This document shows, in pieces, positions 45,807 through 54,595 of a DNA stretch of 64,000 bases. The stretch covers positions 1-64,000 of the forward strand of contig JAMPCA010000004.1 in the NCBI GenBank assembly GCA_023666425.1, read 5' to 3'. Position numbers and translations under genes: made by a program. Numbering within the stretch: position 1 is the first letter of the stretch; every line of letters begins with the position of its first letter. The notes under the pieces are model-generated. The model did not search any database and was not told where the DNA came from. It worked only from the letters and a program-made list of their open reading frames with translations. Origin of the DNA: Muribaculaceae bacterium. GTDB taxonomy: Bacteria > Bacillota > Clostridia > Lachnospirales > Lachnospiraceae.

Positions 45807-47679
45807 GATCGACAATTCCAATATGATACCGCTGATAGCAAGCCCGGATTTTTACGGAGATGAGGACGTGTATTTGCGGGAGCTTCTGCAGAATGCATAT
45901 GATGCCTGCATGACCAGAAGAGCCTTTGAGATGAGCTGGGGGACGGAGTTTCTGGAGTACAGCGAGGCGCATGCCCTCAACTCCATCCGCAAGCTGTTTG
46001 AGCCGAAAATTTCCATCAGTTACAGCTCCCTGTCACAGAGGCTGAGCATTGAGGACAATGGAATCGGCATGAACGATCACGATATGGAGCGCTATGTCTC
46101 CAAGATTGGCTGCAGTTATTACGCCAGCGAGGAGTTTGCACACCAGCAGCTAAAGTATGAGCCTGTGGGACATTTCGGAATCGGGCTTTTGTCCTGCTTT
46201 ATGGTATCCCGCGGGATTATGATTGAATCGAAAAAGGACGCATGTGTAAACACGGCGTGGAATATTTCCTCCCTCCAGTCCTTAGAGCCGGTTACGGCAA
46301 AATGGTTTGAGAATACGGGGGAGGTCGAGTACATCTACTCCAACAGGGAGGAATCGGGCTCAAGGGTCACACTGGCGCTAAAGCCGAAGTATGCGGCGCG
46401 CGTCAGCCAGCAGGGGCTTGTACGGCTGGTGCGCAAATATATGCTCTGTCAGCCCTTTCCCATTGAGATTGACTTTGACGACCGCAGGACGGTTCTGGAG
46501 GAGCGCAATACCATACTGGACAACCCCTTTGCCGACGTGCTGGGGATTGTGTCTATCCCCCTCGCAGATGAAGATATAGAGGGATACATCTGGCTTTATC
46601 CGTCGAAGTACCGGGAGATGTTTGGAATCTCCCGTCTCTACCAGCAGGGCTTCTGGGTGGCGGACGGGCTGGAGCTAAAGCCGGAGTGGGTGCGGGATAT
46701 GACCTATCAGCTCCATATAAAGACACGGTTTTTTACGCTCAGGGCGTCGAGGGATAACCTGGACTGTGAGAGTTTTCGCGAGCTGCGGGAGCTGATCGGG
46801 CAGAAAATCGTGGATCATTTTGCAAGAAATCCCATCGGTCTGAACCAGTATCTGGGCAGCGGAAAGGGACCGGTGATCTCAGAGTATGAGGAGGAGGCAA
46901 AGCTGCTGGCAAAAGCTGTGATGGTGGATGTATTTCTCAAGGGAAGGGAAATCTCTCTCTCCATTGAGACAATCCTTCACGGTTTTCGCGGAAAAGTGGT
47001 GCGTATCGCCTTTATTCCCAAGGCGCTCTTTGATCACTACAGTAAAAATTATTTTTCGGAATTCCGCAGATTTTTAAAAGAGAACCGTCTGATTGTTTTT
47101 GACAGAAACCGCGATATTTTCTGCCAGTTTTTAGCACCCTACCGGAAAACCCAGCGCTATGTCATCAGCGAGTATCCGGGTATCCTCTACGAGGATATGG
47201 TGGCGGATTTCCAGATTGAAAAGAATGTGATTCTGTACCGCAATTCTTACAGTCTGCGGCCGCCGAAGCTGGGCTATGAGGATATTTTCTGCATCGTGCT
47301 GAACCAGAAGAGCGAGACGCTGCAGCTGCTGGTAAACGAGGAGCACCGTCTGTATCAGATGCTTGAGCCGGTGATGTATGAGCCGAAGGTTCACCGTATG
47401 CTGGAAGTCATTCTGGAAAATATCAAGCAGCGCATCTTAAATTCCCAGAAGGCATGGGATAAGATCGTAGACTTTGGGGGCTCCATTGTAGATGAGTGGA
47501 ACCAGGCGCTGGTTCCGAGCGTGCAGTCTGTGTGGTGTCTGGAGTCTGATTTTGCAGTCTCCGTCAATGAATTTATCCTAAAGCAGTTCAGCAAAAAGGA
47601 GCTGGTGGAGCTGGGGCTGGTGGGACTGGAATTCCACCGGGACGATTTTATCAGCTGGTGGTATATGCCGAAGGAATAA
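45769..47679 (+). CDS. Hsp90-like ATPase
   Basis: GHKL-fold ATPase of 636 residues resembling bacterial Hsp90-family proteins. The N domain has VYLRELLQNAYDAC, IEDNGIGMND and GHFGIGLLSCFMV, the ATP-lid motifs; the remainder resembles the middle domain loosely and is shorter than HtpG beyond it. Start is uncertain: GTG 45769 (AGAGG upstream, 38-base overlap with srtB) or ATG 45787. Overlap implies coupled translation with the sortase. Client unknown. Confidence 0.78.
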   Translation: MLDGKAMNQAKIEIDNSNMIPLIASPDFYGDEDVYLRELLQNAYDACMTRRAFEMSWGTEFLEYSEAHALNSIRKLFEPKISISYSSLSQRLSIEDNGIGMNDHDMERYVSKIGCSYYASEEFAHQQLKYEPVGHFGIGLLSCFMVSRGIMIESKKDACVNTAWNISSLQSLEPVTAKWFENTGEVEYIYSNREESGSRVTLALKPKYAARVSQQGLVRLVRKYMLCQPFPIEIDFDDRRTVLEERNTILDNPFADVLGIVSIPLADEDIEGYIWLYPSKYREMFGISRLYQQGFWVADGLELKPEWVRDMTYQLHIKTRFFTLRASRDNLDCESFRELRELIGQKIVDHFARNPIGLNQYLGSGKGPVISEYEEEAKLLAKAVMVDVFLKGREISLSIETILHGFRGKVVRIAFIPKALFDHYSKNYFSEFRRFLKENRLIVFDRNRDIFCQFLAPYRKTQRYVISEYPGILYEDMVADFQIEKNVILYRNSYSLRPPKLGYEDIFCIVLNQKSETLQLLVNEEHRLYQMLEPVMYEPKVHRMLEVILENIKQRILNSQKAWDKIVDFGGSIVDEWNQALVPSVQSVWCLESDFAVSVNEFILKQFSKKELVELGLVGLEFHRDDFISWWYMPKE

Positions 47680-47719
47680 AGGCTCTGTGGGTATGTGCCG
47701 GAAGAATAAAGAATCGTGG

Positions 47720-47748
47720 TTGTGGGAAAAGCCCTTTTATACTATAAT
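47720..47748 (+). promoter_or_regulatory. promoter of lepB
   Basis: TTGTGG (47720-47725), 17 bases, TATAAT (47743-47748), 36 bases before the ATG. Confidence 0.6.
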
Positions 47749-47784
47749 AAAAGGATAGTAAATGAGAGAGAATATAGGTGGACG

Positions 47785-48504
47785 ATGAGTGAGGATAAGA
47801 TCAGGGTCTTAGAGTTGGATCAGGAAGCGATGGAAGAGGCGCCGGAGGGCGGGAAAGAGCATTCCGGGGAGGAGCAGGAGAGTAAAAGGAAATCCCGGCG
47901 GGTCAATTATCCCGATGACGGGGATGAAGAGACGCCGGAGGAGGAGCTGAAGAAAAATTCGCCCCTCCGGGAGGCTGTCAGCTGGGTGATGACCTTTGTG
48001 GTTGCAATTTTAGTAGCTCTCGTGCTCAAGAATTTTGTGATTATTAACGCCACGGTGCCCACAGGCTCGATGGAGAACACCATTGAGCCGGGCGACGATC
48101 TGTTTGGCCTGCGTCTGGCATACAGTTTTTCCGAGCCGCAGCGGGGGGACATTATCATCTTCAAGTTCCCGGATGACGAGAGCGAAAAGTATGTGAAGCG
48201 TGTCATTGGCCTGCCCGGGGAGAGGGTCACGATTGACGGCGGTAAGATTTACATTGACAATGCGGATACGCCGCTGGAGGAGGATTACCTTAAGGAAACA
48301 TGGGAACGCTGTACCGGACCCTATGATTTTCAGGTGCCGGAGGACTGTTATCTGGTGCTGGGGGATAACCGCAACGATTCCTATGACGCCAGATACTGGA
48401 ACAATACTTATGTGACGAAGGAGGCCATCATCGGCAAGGCCTACATGATCTATTATCCATTCTCAAGACTGGGAAGCTTATACGAGAAGCAGAGGGAGGA
48501 ATAA
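47785..48504 (+). CDS. lepB: signal peptidase I
   Basis: Type I signal peptidase, 239 residues. A charged cytoplasmic region of about 65 residues, a TM helix (about 70-90), then PTGSMENTIEPGD (catalytic Ser), KYVKRVIGLPGE (Lys) and GDNRNDSYDARYW. ATG 47785 is the first Met after a weak GGTGG; the frame upstream lacks a ribosome site. The acidic N-terminal tail is longer than usual. Confidence 0.94.
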   Translation: MSEDKIRVLELDQEAMEEAPEGGKEHSGEEQESKRKSRRVNYPDDGDEETPEEELKKNSPLREAVSWVMTFVVAILVALVLKNFVIINATVPTGSMENTIEPGDDLFGLRLAYSFSEPQRGDIIIFKFPDDESEKYVKRVIGLPGERVTIDGGKIYIDNADTPLEEDYLKETWERCTGPYDFQVPEDCYLVLGDNRNDSYDARYWNNTYVTKEAIIGKAYMIYYPFSRLGSLYEKQREE

Positions 48505-48505
48505 A

Positions 48506-49357
48506 ATGCCAGAAAATGCAAATTGCAGCGGGGCTGCCACCTGCTCAAAGGAGAGCTGCGAGGGCTGCAGCAGCAATCCAAACGCGGGGATTATGAAGGA
48601 GCCCATGAACCAGTATTCCAATATCCGTCATGTGGTTGGCGTGGTCAGCGGCAAGGGAGGCGTCGGCAAATCCTTTGTCACCGCATCGCTGGCTGTGAAG
48701 CTGGCGAAGGCTGGCTGTGCAGTGGGCATTATGGATGCGGACATCACGGGGCCGTCGATTCCCAAAATGTTTGGGGCAAGGGGGCAGCTTGTCGGGGACG
48801 AAAAAGGGATGTATCCCTATGTGACCCCGGAGGGACTTAAGCTTGTCTCCATCAATCTGCTGATGGAGGACGAGGAGTCTCCGGTGGTGTGGCGCGGCCC
48901 GGTGATTGCCGGAGCGGTGAAACAGTTCTGGAATGAGACGGTCTGGGGAGAGCTGGACTATCTTTTTGTGGACATGCCGCCGGGAACCGGCGATGTGCCC
49001 CTCACGGTATTCCAGTCCCTTCCGGTGGACGGAATCGTGGTAGTCACATCCCCGCAGGAGCTGGTGCAGATGATCGTAAAGAAGGCATTCCACATGGCGG
49101 ATATGATGCATATCCCCGTGCTGGGGCTGGTGGAGAATTTCAGCTACTTAAAGTGCCCGGACTGCGGGAAGGAGATTAAGCTTTTTGGGGAGAGCAATAT
49201 CGACGCCACGGCGGAGGCGCTGGGGACGAAGGTTCTGGGGAAGCTGCCCCTCGATCCGGAGTACGCAAAGCTTTCGGATGCGGGAAGTTTCTATCAGCTG
49301 GACATCCCATATCTGGACGCGGCGGTCGGGCTCCTTAAGAATTTTGTTAATTTATAG
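48506..49357 (+). CDS. Mrp/NBP35-type iron-sulfur carrier ATPase
   Basis: P-loop ATPase of 283 residues that transfers Fe-S clusters. An N-terminal Cys-rich tail (CSGAATCSKESCEGC) recalls NBP35; VSGKGGVGKSFVTASLA is the deviant Walker A, DADITGPSIPK and VDMPPGTGDVPLT follow, and KCPDCGKEI is the CxxC cluster site. AGAGGGAGGAATAAA precedes the ATG, one base after lepB. Confidence 0.93.
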   Translation: MPENANCSGAATCSKESCEGCSSNPNAGIMKEPMNQYSNIRHVVGVVSGKGGVGKSFVTASLAVKLAKAGCAVGIMDADITGPSIPKMFGARGQLVGDEKGMYPYVTPEGLKLVSINLLMEDEESPVVWRGPVIAGAVKQFWNETVWGELDYLFVDMPPGTGDVPLTVFQSLPVDGIVVVTSPQELVQMIVKKAFHMADMMHIPVLGLVENFSYLKCPDCGKEIKLFGESNIDATAEALGTKVLGKLPLDPEYAKLSDAGSFYQLDIPYLDAAVGLLKNFVNL

Positions 49358-49390
49358 TGCGCAGGATTTGACCGGATAGCGGCGAAAATG

Positions 49391-49430
49391 AACCTCTTGG
49401 TGTAAAACTGTTTACACCGGGAGGTTTTTT
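49391..49430 (+). terminator. terminator after the Mrp gene
   Basis: ACCTC..GGTGTAAA-ACTG-TTTACACC..GAGGT followed by six T residues. Confidence 0.9.
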
Positions 49431-49481
49431 GTATAGGATAGTCATTGTAAGGATAGGCGTGAGTATTACAGAAGGAAAAGC

Positions 49482-49943
49482 ATGAAGATTCGAGTGGAGA
49501 TTGACGACAATTTAGCGGAGGAAGAAATCTTAATCCGCTGCCGCAGGCTGGACGAGGAAGCGCTTGCCATTCAAAAGCGCATCAACGAGGCTGTGAATGC
49601 AGGGCTTAAGCTCGCGGTGACACGGGGAGAGACGGAGTATTACCTCAGTCTTTCGGAGATTTTATTTTTCGAGACGGGAGATAACGCGGTGGCAGTACAC
49701 ACGGCGGGCGGAATCTACACCACGCGCCTTAGGCTCTATGAGCTGGAGGAGCTGCTTCCGGGAAGTTTTCTGCGGGCGTCAAAATCCGCGATCATCAATA
49801 CTGGAAAAGTGCGCTCCCTTCGCAAAAATATTGCCGGCGCCAGCGAGGTGGAATTTTATGGGAGCAGCAAGAGGGCTTTCGTGTCGAGAAATTATTTTAA
49901 GCTGCTGATGGATAAGTTAGAGGAAAAGAGGTTGAAGAGATGA
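49482..49943 (+). CDS. LytTR DNA-binding protein without receiver
   Basis: Transcription regulator of 153 residues: a short helical N-terminus (1-48), then a LytTR domain (YLSLSEILFFETGDNAVAVH, SFLRASKSAIINTGKV, AFVSRNYFKLLMDKL). No phosphoacceptor domain is present. Such stand-alone LytTR proteins are commonly paired with a membrane protein that restrains them; here the LiaF-like gene overlaps by four bases. No clear direct repeat was found in the 50-base leader. Confidence 0.88.
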   Translation: MKIRVEIDDNLAEEEILIRCRRLDEEALAIQKRINEAVNAGLKLAVTRGETEYYLSLSEILFFETGDNAVAVHTAGGIYTTRLRLYELEELLPGSFLRASKSAIINTGKVRSLRKNIAGASEVEFYGSSKRAFVSRNYFKLLMDKLEEKRLKR

Positions 49944-50665
49944 AAAAAAAGAGTATTGCATGGGCACTGGTTTTGATTCTGCTGGCGGTCTATCTGATTG
50001 TGAGCCGCATGGGCTTTGCTCCGGCGCTTCCGTTTTTTACGGTAGTATTTACGCTGCTGTTTTTCTACACGGCACTTAAAGGCTTTATCCGACTGCATTT
50101 CTTTGAGGGATTTCTGTCACTGGCGATTTTAGGCTGCATTCACGATGAGCTTCTGGGAATCACCGCCATCACACCGTGGACGCTTCTGCTGGCGGGAGTC
50201 CTTTTAGGCATTGCCTTTGATATGATTTTTAAAGGAATCAGAAAAAATAAGCGGGACGACGAAGGGTTTACCTATGCCTGCCATTCCGGCGATGAGAGCT
50301 ATGAGGCGCGCGTGGAGGATGTGCAGGACAATGAACATGTCCATGTGAAAAACAGCTTTGGCGCGCTCTGCAAATATGTGAATTCCGAGAGCTTTTCCAG
50401 TGCACAGGTGGAGAATTCCTTTGGCGAATGCAAGGTATACTTTAACAATGCACTTCTTGCGGGGGGAACAGCAAGACTCCGGGTGCATAACAGTTTCGGC
50501 GCCACGCGGATCTATCTGCCGGGCACATGGCACGCCGTGATCCGTCAGGACTGTGTGTTTGGCAATGTCAGCTTTCAGGGAAGAAGCGCGGACGGGGAGG
50601 GTGCCCCGGTCATCGAGATTGCGCTTGAGTGCAGCTTCGGGGAGATTGAGGTGATCTTTGAATAG
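49940..50665 (+). CDS. LiaF-like membrane protein
   Basis: Membrane protein of 241 residues: four hydrophobic helices in 1-95, then a cytoplasmic beta-helix domain with repeated NSFG-type turns (VKNSFGALCKY, VENSFGECKVYF, VHNSFGATRIYL), as in the C-terminal domain of LiaF. By analogy with LiaF it would hold the neighbouring LytTR protein in check until envelope stress. Its 3' end is partly duplicated at 52347-52463. Confidence 0.82.
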   Translation: MKKKSIAWALVLILLAVYLIVSRMGFAPALPFFTVVFTLLFFYTALKGFIRLHFFEGFLSLAILGCIHDELLGITAITPWTLLLAGVLLGIAFDMIFKGIRKNKRDDEGFTYACHSGDESYEARVEDVQDNEHVHVKNSFGALCKYVNSESFSSAQVENSFGECKVYFNNALLAGGTARLRVHNSFGATRIYLPGTWHAVIRQDCVFGNVSFQGRSADGEGAPVIEIALECSFGEIEVIFE

Positions 50666-50681
50666 AAAAAGGGGGGTAGCT

Positions 50682-52310
50682 ATGAAAAGAGAAAATGAAA
50701 ATTCAAATTTCCTGTGGATGATCAGGCTGAGCAGGGGCTGCAGGGGAAGGCTGCTCAGTCTGTTTTTTACAAGGACAGTATTTGCATTTATCAATATAAT
50801 GATGGCAGCAATTTTGAGCGAATTTACGGAGTATGCGATTGGAAATACAAAATATTCGCTGGCGACGCTGGTAACGATCACGCTCGTACTGTTTGTCCTT
50901 GAGGGGAGCATGTATGTGATAGAGGCAATATCAAAAAAATCTGCTTACAGCTATCTGGAAAGAAAAATAAGAATAAATGCAATTAAAAAGATACAAGTGA
51001 GTGAAATGTTAGAGGTAGAGAAATACCATACGGACGAGGTTTTTTCAAGACTGACCAAGGATACAGAGGTAGTTGCAAATTGCCTGCAGAATTTGATTGT
51101 CAATATCTGGGGAGGCATCTTAATGGCAGTAATCGCGTTTTGCTATATGCTTTTTTTGAGCTGGAAGCTGTCGCTGGCCATTATTGTAGCGATTCCCCTG
51201 CTGGGAATTGTAGTGTCAATATTTGCACCAAGACTTCAGAAAGCTGCAGAAGCGGATAAGCTGAATGAGGACAGGAACCGGATACATATGAGGGAGGTTC
51301 TTGACTTTACAATCGTTTCGCAGGTATTTTCTGTCATGGACTATATGACTGGCAGGGTAGGAGAATCCTATGAGGCCAAAAGAAGAAGTACATTCCGGCT
51401 GGGGATACTTGAGGGAGTATTTTCGTTCCTGAATAATCTTACGGGAAGCGCAATGTTTTTGATTATCATGGGTCTGGGAGCATTTTTGACCGTGAAAGGG
51501 GAGTTTTCCGTTGGGGGAATGATAGCGGTATTGAATTTGCTGAATTATATCGTCTGGCCGTTTTCGAATATCTCTAGTTCTGTCAATGATTTTAACACAG
51601 CGCTGGTTTCCGCTAAGCGCATCCGGGCGCTGGAAGAATTTTCTGTGAAGGCGGCGGTCATTCCTGCGATGGAAAAACAGAACCATCCTATAAAGGTAGG
51701 CGTCAGGGGAGTGTCGTTTTCCTATAATGGAGCTGCGGAGCTTTTGAAAGAACTCAATCTGGAATTTTCCTCTGGAAGCATTGTGGGCATAGTTGGAAAG
51801 AATGGCTGTGGAAAGAGTACATTTTTAAAGCTTTTAGCAGGCATATACAGGCCGATAAAAGGAGAGATAGAGTATTATGCCTGCGACAAGGGGACGGCTT
51901 GCAATATGGCGTATGTTCCAAGTGGGAGTTATATATTTTCCGGTACAGTATTAGAAAATATTTGTATGACAAAGAAGCCGGATATGGTAAGGCTTGACTG
52001 TGCAGTGGAGATGGCAAACGCAAAAGAGTTTATAGAGCAGCTGGACAATCAATACAATGAAAAAATCGGTAAGGGATACATGGCCTTATCGAGTGGTCAG
52101 GCGCAGAGGATTGCACTGGCGAGAGCATATTATAAGGCGGCGGACATTTATTTCTTTGATGAGCCGACTGCGAATCTTGACAAAATATCGGCCGCGGTAT
52201 TTTATGATACTTTAAAAAAGCTTGGGAAGGAGAGCTTATGCTTTATTGTGTCGCATGACGCAAATGTGGCAGAATATTGCGATTGTGTGGTTGAAATGAA
52301 TGCTTTGTAA
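50682..52310 (+). CDS. ABC transporter, fused permease and ATPase
   Basis: Half-transporter of 542 residues, exporter type: six TM helices (about 20-310), then an NBD with GKNGCGKSTFLKLLAG (Walker A), LSSGQAQRIALARA (signature), IYFFDEPTANLD (Walker B) and VSHDAN (switch His). It would act as a homodimer since no partner is adjacent. ATG 50682 follows AAGGGGGG. It lies between the LiaF-like gene and a deleted second copy of that gene's end, so it looks inserted. Substrate unknown. Confidence 0.88.
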   Translation: MKRENENSNFLWMIRLSRGCRGRLLSLFFTRTVFAFINIMMAAILSEFTEYAIGNTKYSLATLVTITLVLFVLEGSMYVIEAISKKSAYSYLERKIRINAIKKIQVSEMLEVEKYHTDEVFSRLTKDTEVVANCLQNLIVNIWGGILMAVIAFCYMLFLSWKLSLAIIVAIPLLGIVVSIFAPRLQKAAEADKLNEDRNRIHMREVLDFTIVSQVFSVMDYMTGRVGESYEAKRRSTFRLGILEGVFSFLNNLTGSAMFLIIMGLGAFLTVKGEFSVGGMIAVLNLLNYIVWPFSNISSSVNDFNTALVSAKRIRALEEFSVKAAVIPAMEKQNHPIKVGVRGVSFSYNGAAELLKELNLEFSSGSIVGIVGKNGCGKSTFLKLLAGIYRPIKGEIEYYACDKGTACNMAYVPSGSYIFSGTVLENICMTKKPDMVRLDCAVEMANAKEFIEQLDNQYNEKIGKGYMALSSGQAQRIALARAYYKAADIYFFDEPTANLDKISAAVFYDTLKKLGKESLCFIVSHDANVAEYCDCVVEMNAL

Positions 52311-52346
52311 GCAGAAGGCTGGATGCGGATACTATGGCGACATTAG

Positions 52347-52463
52347 CGTGCGGAGAATGTGCAGGACAGTGAACATTTCCATGTGAAAAACAGTTTCGGC
52401 GCCCCGGTCATCGAGCTTGCGCCTGAGTGCAGCTTCGGGGAGATTACGGTGATCTTTGAATAG
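52347..52463 (+). pseudogene. internally deleted copy of the LiaF-like gene 3' end
   Basis: Thirty-eight sense codons and a stop: AENVQDSEHFHVKNSFGA joined directly to PVIELAPECSFGEITVIFE. These match two separate segments of the LiaF-like protein (VEDVQDNEHVHVKNSFGA and PVIEIALECSFGEIEVIFE) that are about 75 residues apart in the intact gene. Similarity extends a little upstream and into the following TAGAAAAAGGGGG, which also follows the intact copy. No start or ribosome site. Confidence 0.85.
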
Positions 52464-52478
52464 AAAAAGGGGGCATAT

Positions 52479-53618
52479 ATGTGCAGAAAAGTAAGATATA
52501 CTTTGGAGCTTTTGGGGGACAGACTGCTTGTTTCGGCGGAGATTCCCTGCCTCGCGGGGGAGGAACCGCCGGAGGTCACTCTCCATGCGCGTGCAGGAGT
52601 GCGAAGCAGAAGTAAGAGATGCCGGGGGGCAGAGAGCTTTTTGGTGATTGTCTATGACACGCCGGTGGAGGGCTGGCTGAATATACTGACAGAGGAGTGT
52701 TTTGCGGTCAGCCTTTATTCCCACGCCTTTCCTCAGGGGCTCCCTGCTTATATTGACGGGAGCACCTGCTATTTTCAGTCAGGATTTGAGAGCTATGATA
52801 TTGTAGACGCATATATAGACAGGGAAACCGGACTTTGGGCGAAGGATACAAATGTTTTTTTTGGCGAGAGTGCAAATATTGCAGGGGTAAAAAGAGGAAA
52901 TCTGCGCTTCATTCAAAAGGGAATCGTAAAAGTTTTTTATACAAAAGAGGCTTCCTATGGCAACTTGTATGAAAGTGCGGCGATAGGGGAGGAGGCATTT
53001 GCCTTTTATAATAAAATGTATACCCCTAAGGAGGAGAGCGTTTTCAAATGGCTTGTACTGGATATTGGGGATTCCAGCATGTACAATCGGGGAAATCTGG
53101 TGGTTGCGGGGGGTGCCCCGGAGGATTTTTGTATGCCGGAGAATGTCCCGGAGGATTTTCCTTTTTCCGAGAGCGAATATAGATTGTGGTTAAGGTATAT
53201 GCTTGCGCACGAGGTGGCTCATATGTGGTTCTGTCATGCCGACGTGGACAGCTATGAGGACTGGCTGAACGAGACTGGGGCGGAGTGGTCGGCTATGATG
53301 TTTTTATTGGAGCGGGGAGATACGGGGATGTTTTCATTATTTTATAGTCTGCGTGAATATGAGCATAAGACCATAGGCGAGGCAATTATGCCGGAGGATA
53401 AGCATCATCCGGCTTCGGTTCACAGTTCGGGGGTTGTTCTCTTTTATATGCTCTATAAGAAATATGGCGCAAATATGGTACGGAAGCTTTTGGTGATTCT
53501 CAGCAAACCAGAAAACCAGAGTACAGACCGCTTTCTTTCTGTAGTGGAGAAAGAGCTTGGATCTGAAATTTCTGGTTTTGTGGAAGCACATTTAAGAGAA
53601 AAATTGCCCCTATTATAG
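52479..53618 (+). CDS. M1-like (gluzincin) metalloprotein
   Basis: Probable zinc peptidase of 379 residues. HEVAHMWFC at 244-252 with DWLNE further on resembles M1 aminopeptidases (HExxH...WLNE), but His248 to Glu265 spans 16 residues, not the usual 18. An all-beta region fills 1-180. No signal peptide. AAAAAGGGGGC precedes the ATG. It may once have directly followed the LiaF-like gene, as the duplicated junction upstream suggests. Substrate unknown. Confidence 0.68.
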   Translation: MCRKVRYTLELLGDRLLVSAEIPCLAGEEPPEVTLHARAGVRSRSKRCRGAESFLVIVYDTPVEGWLNILTEECFAVSLYSHAFPQGLPAYIDGSTCYFQSGFESYDIVDAYIDRETGLWAKDTNVFFGESANIAGVKRGNLRFIQKGIVKVFYTKEASYGNLYESAAIGEEAFAFYNKMYTPKEESVFKWLVLDIGDSSMYNRGNLVVAGGAPEDFCMPENVPEDFPFSESEYRLWLRYMLAHEVAHMWFCHADVDSYEDWLNETGAEWSAMMFLLERGDTGMFSLFYSLREYEHKTIGEAIMPEDKHHPASVHSSGVVLFYMLYKKYGANMVRKLLVILSKPENQSTDRFLSVVEKELGSEISGFVEAHLREKLPLL

Positions 53619-53632
53619 AGAACGGGTAGTTA

Positions 53633-53911
53633 CTATACTCTCTCTGCGACAGCTTTAATTTCCACTAACGGAATATTCAGGAGCTCAGCAATTTCCTCTG
53701 GAGTTTTGCCTGAATGGAGCATACGAGTGATTATTTCCCTGCGTTCTTCTGCCTGACCTTCCATAATCCATGCTTCCCTTTCGCCTGCGTATGCTTCTTT
53801 GATATATTTTTCCATGATCTCACACACTCTGTTGACACCTCTTTCTTCATTTTTCAGCATCATCATTCGTTTAGAGAATGACGGGAATTTGGGGTTATCG
53901 ACCATTCGCAT
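53633..53911 (-). pseudogene. C-terminal fragment of an Rpn/PD-(D/E)XK transposase-like protein
   Basis: The 92-residue frame keeps only the end of the family: GVNRVCEIMEKYIKEAYAGE, a Glu/Arg-rich helix, and the terminal HSGKTPEEIAELLNIPLVEI helix pair. The nuclease domain (about 200 residues) is missing and nothing like it lies upstream on the minus strand. Might still be translated, but no clear ribosome site was found. Confidence 0.55.
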
Positions 53912-54064
53912 TTATGCTCAAAGTATAACATAAAATACCGGCTTGTGATACATATTTTTTGTTTAGGAACTATAAATTTTTGCCCAAAAAAGGCGACTTT
54001 TTCCATACTCCCTAAAACAGTGAAAATTGGATTGACAGCTGGGCATTGGTATGATAAAGTGATT

Positions 54065-54153
54065 TCAATCAAAAGGGCAAACTTAGGGAAATCTAAGGAC
54101 GCAAAGCTTGAAGTCTAAGGACTGTAACAGTTGTTACATTTTATGATGGTTCA
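54065..54153 (+). promoter_or_regulatory. cyclic di-GMP-I (GEMM) riboswitch
   Basis: Blocks in order: AGGGCAAAC, a small stem TTAG-GGAAA-TCTAA with a GNRA-like cap, GGACGCAAAGC, then CTAAGGACT and ATGATGGTTCAGCCG. GGGCAAAC, GGACGCAAAGC, CTAA and ATGGT-GCCG are the conserved parts of the GEMM-I aptamer. The 3' end runs into the terminator at 54154. TTGACA at 54032 and TATGAT-like bases near 54050 may be its promoter. No intact obvious target follows. Confidence 0.78.
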
Positions 54154-54186
54154 GCCGCAATGAATATTCATTGCGGCGTTTTGTTT
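54154..54186 (+). terminator. expression-platform terminator of the GEMM riboswitch
   Basis: GCCGCAATGAAT/ATTCATTGCGGC is a perfect 12-bp inverted repeat without a formal loop, followed by GTTTTGTTT. Its left arm is also the end of the aptamer. Confidence 0.85.
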
Positions 54187-54209
54187 GCTCGACATGGACG
54201 AATTCTAAT

Positions 54210-54486
54210 GTGTGAAGGTTCTGAGTTCGTGTAGGCAATGAGGAAACCCATAGCTGAACAGAAAGGGTGTTCTCCGTGAGGCGAAATATGCAAAAGAAGT
54301 TGTAGGAAGCATCAGTCAGCAGAACTTATAGTAGCAAAGAGGAGGAGATAACACATGGACATGAGTAGTTTGCTGGAGCAGGTATTGGGGAGAGATAAGC
54401 TCAAGGCAGTGTATTGGCAAGCTGTAAGAAACAAAGGTGCGCCAGAAGAGGCTGGGCTGACTGTCGAAGAACCTGATAAAGCATAG
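54210..54486 (+). mobile_element. truncated group II intron with intron-protein start
   Basis: GTGTGAAGG at 54210 fits a group II intron 5' end (GUGYG). The region holds the familiar GTGAGGCGAAATATGC, GGAAGCATCAGTCAGCAG and AGAGGAGGAG leading to an ATG at 54355. The 43-codon product MDMSSLLEQVLGRDKLKAVY, WQAVRNKGAPEEAGLTVEE is the start of an LtrA-type reverse transcriptase, then a stop. The reverse-transcriptase, maturase and intron domains V/VI are missing: a dead intron scrap immediately behind the riboswitch. Confidence 0.82.
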
Positions 54487-54595
54487 AGTAACGCAATTCC
54501 TTAAAGGATATGCAAAGCTGTGCAGTCCATTTGAAAGAATCATGTTGCAAAATACCGATATATATGCTTCACAGAGGGTGTGGAAGGAGTTGGAG

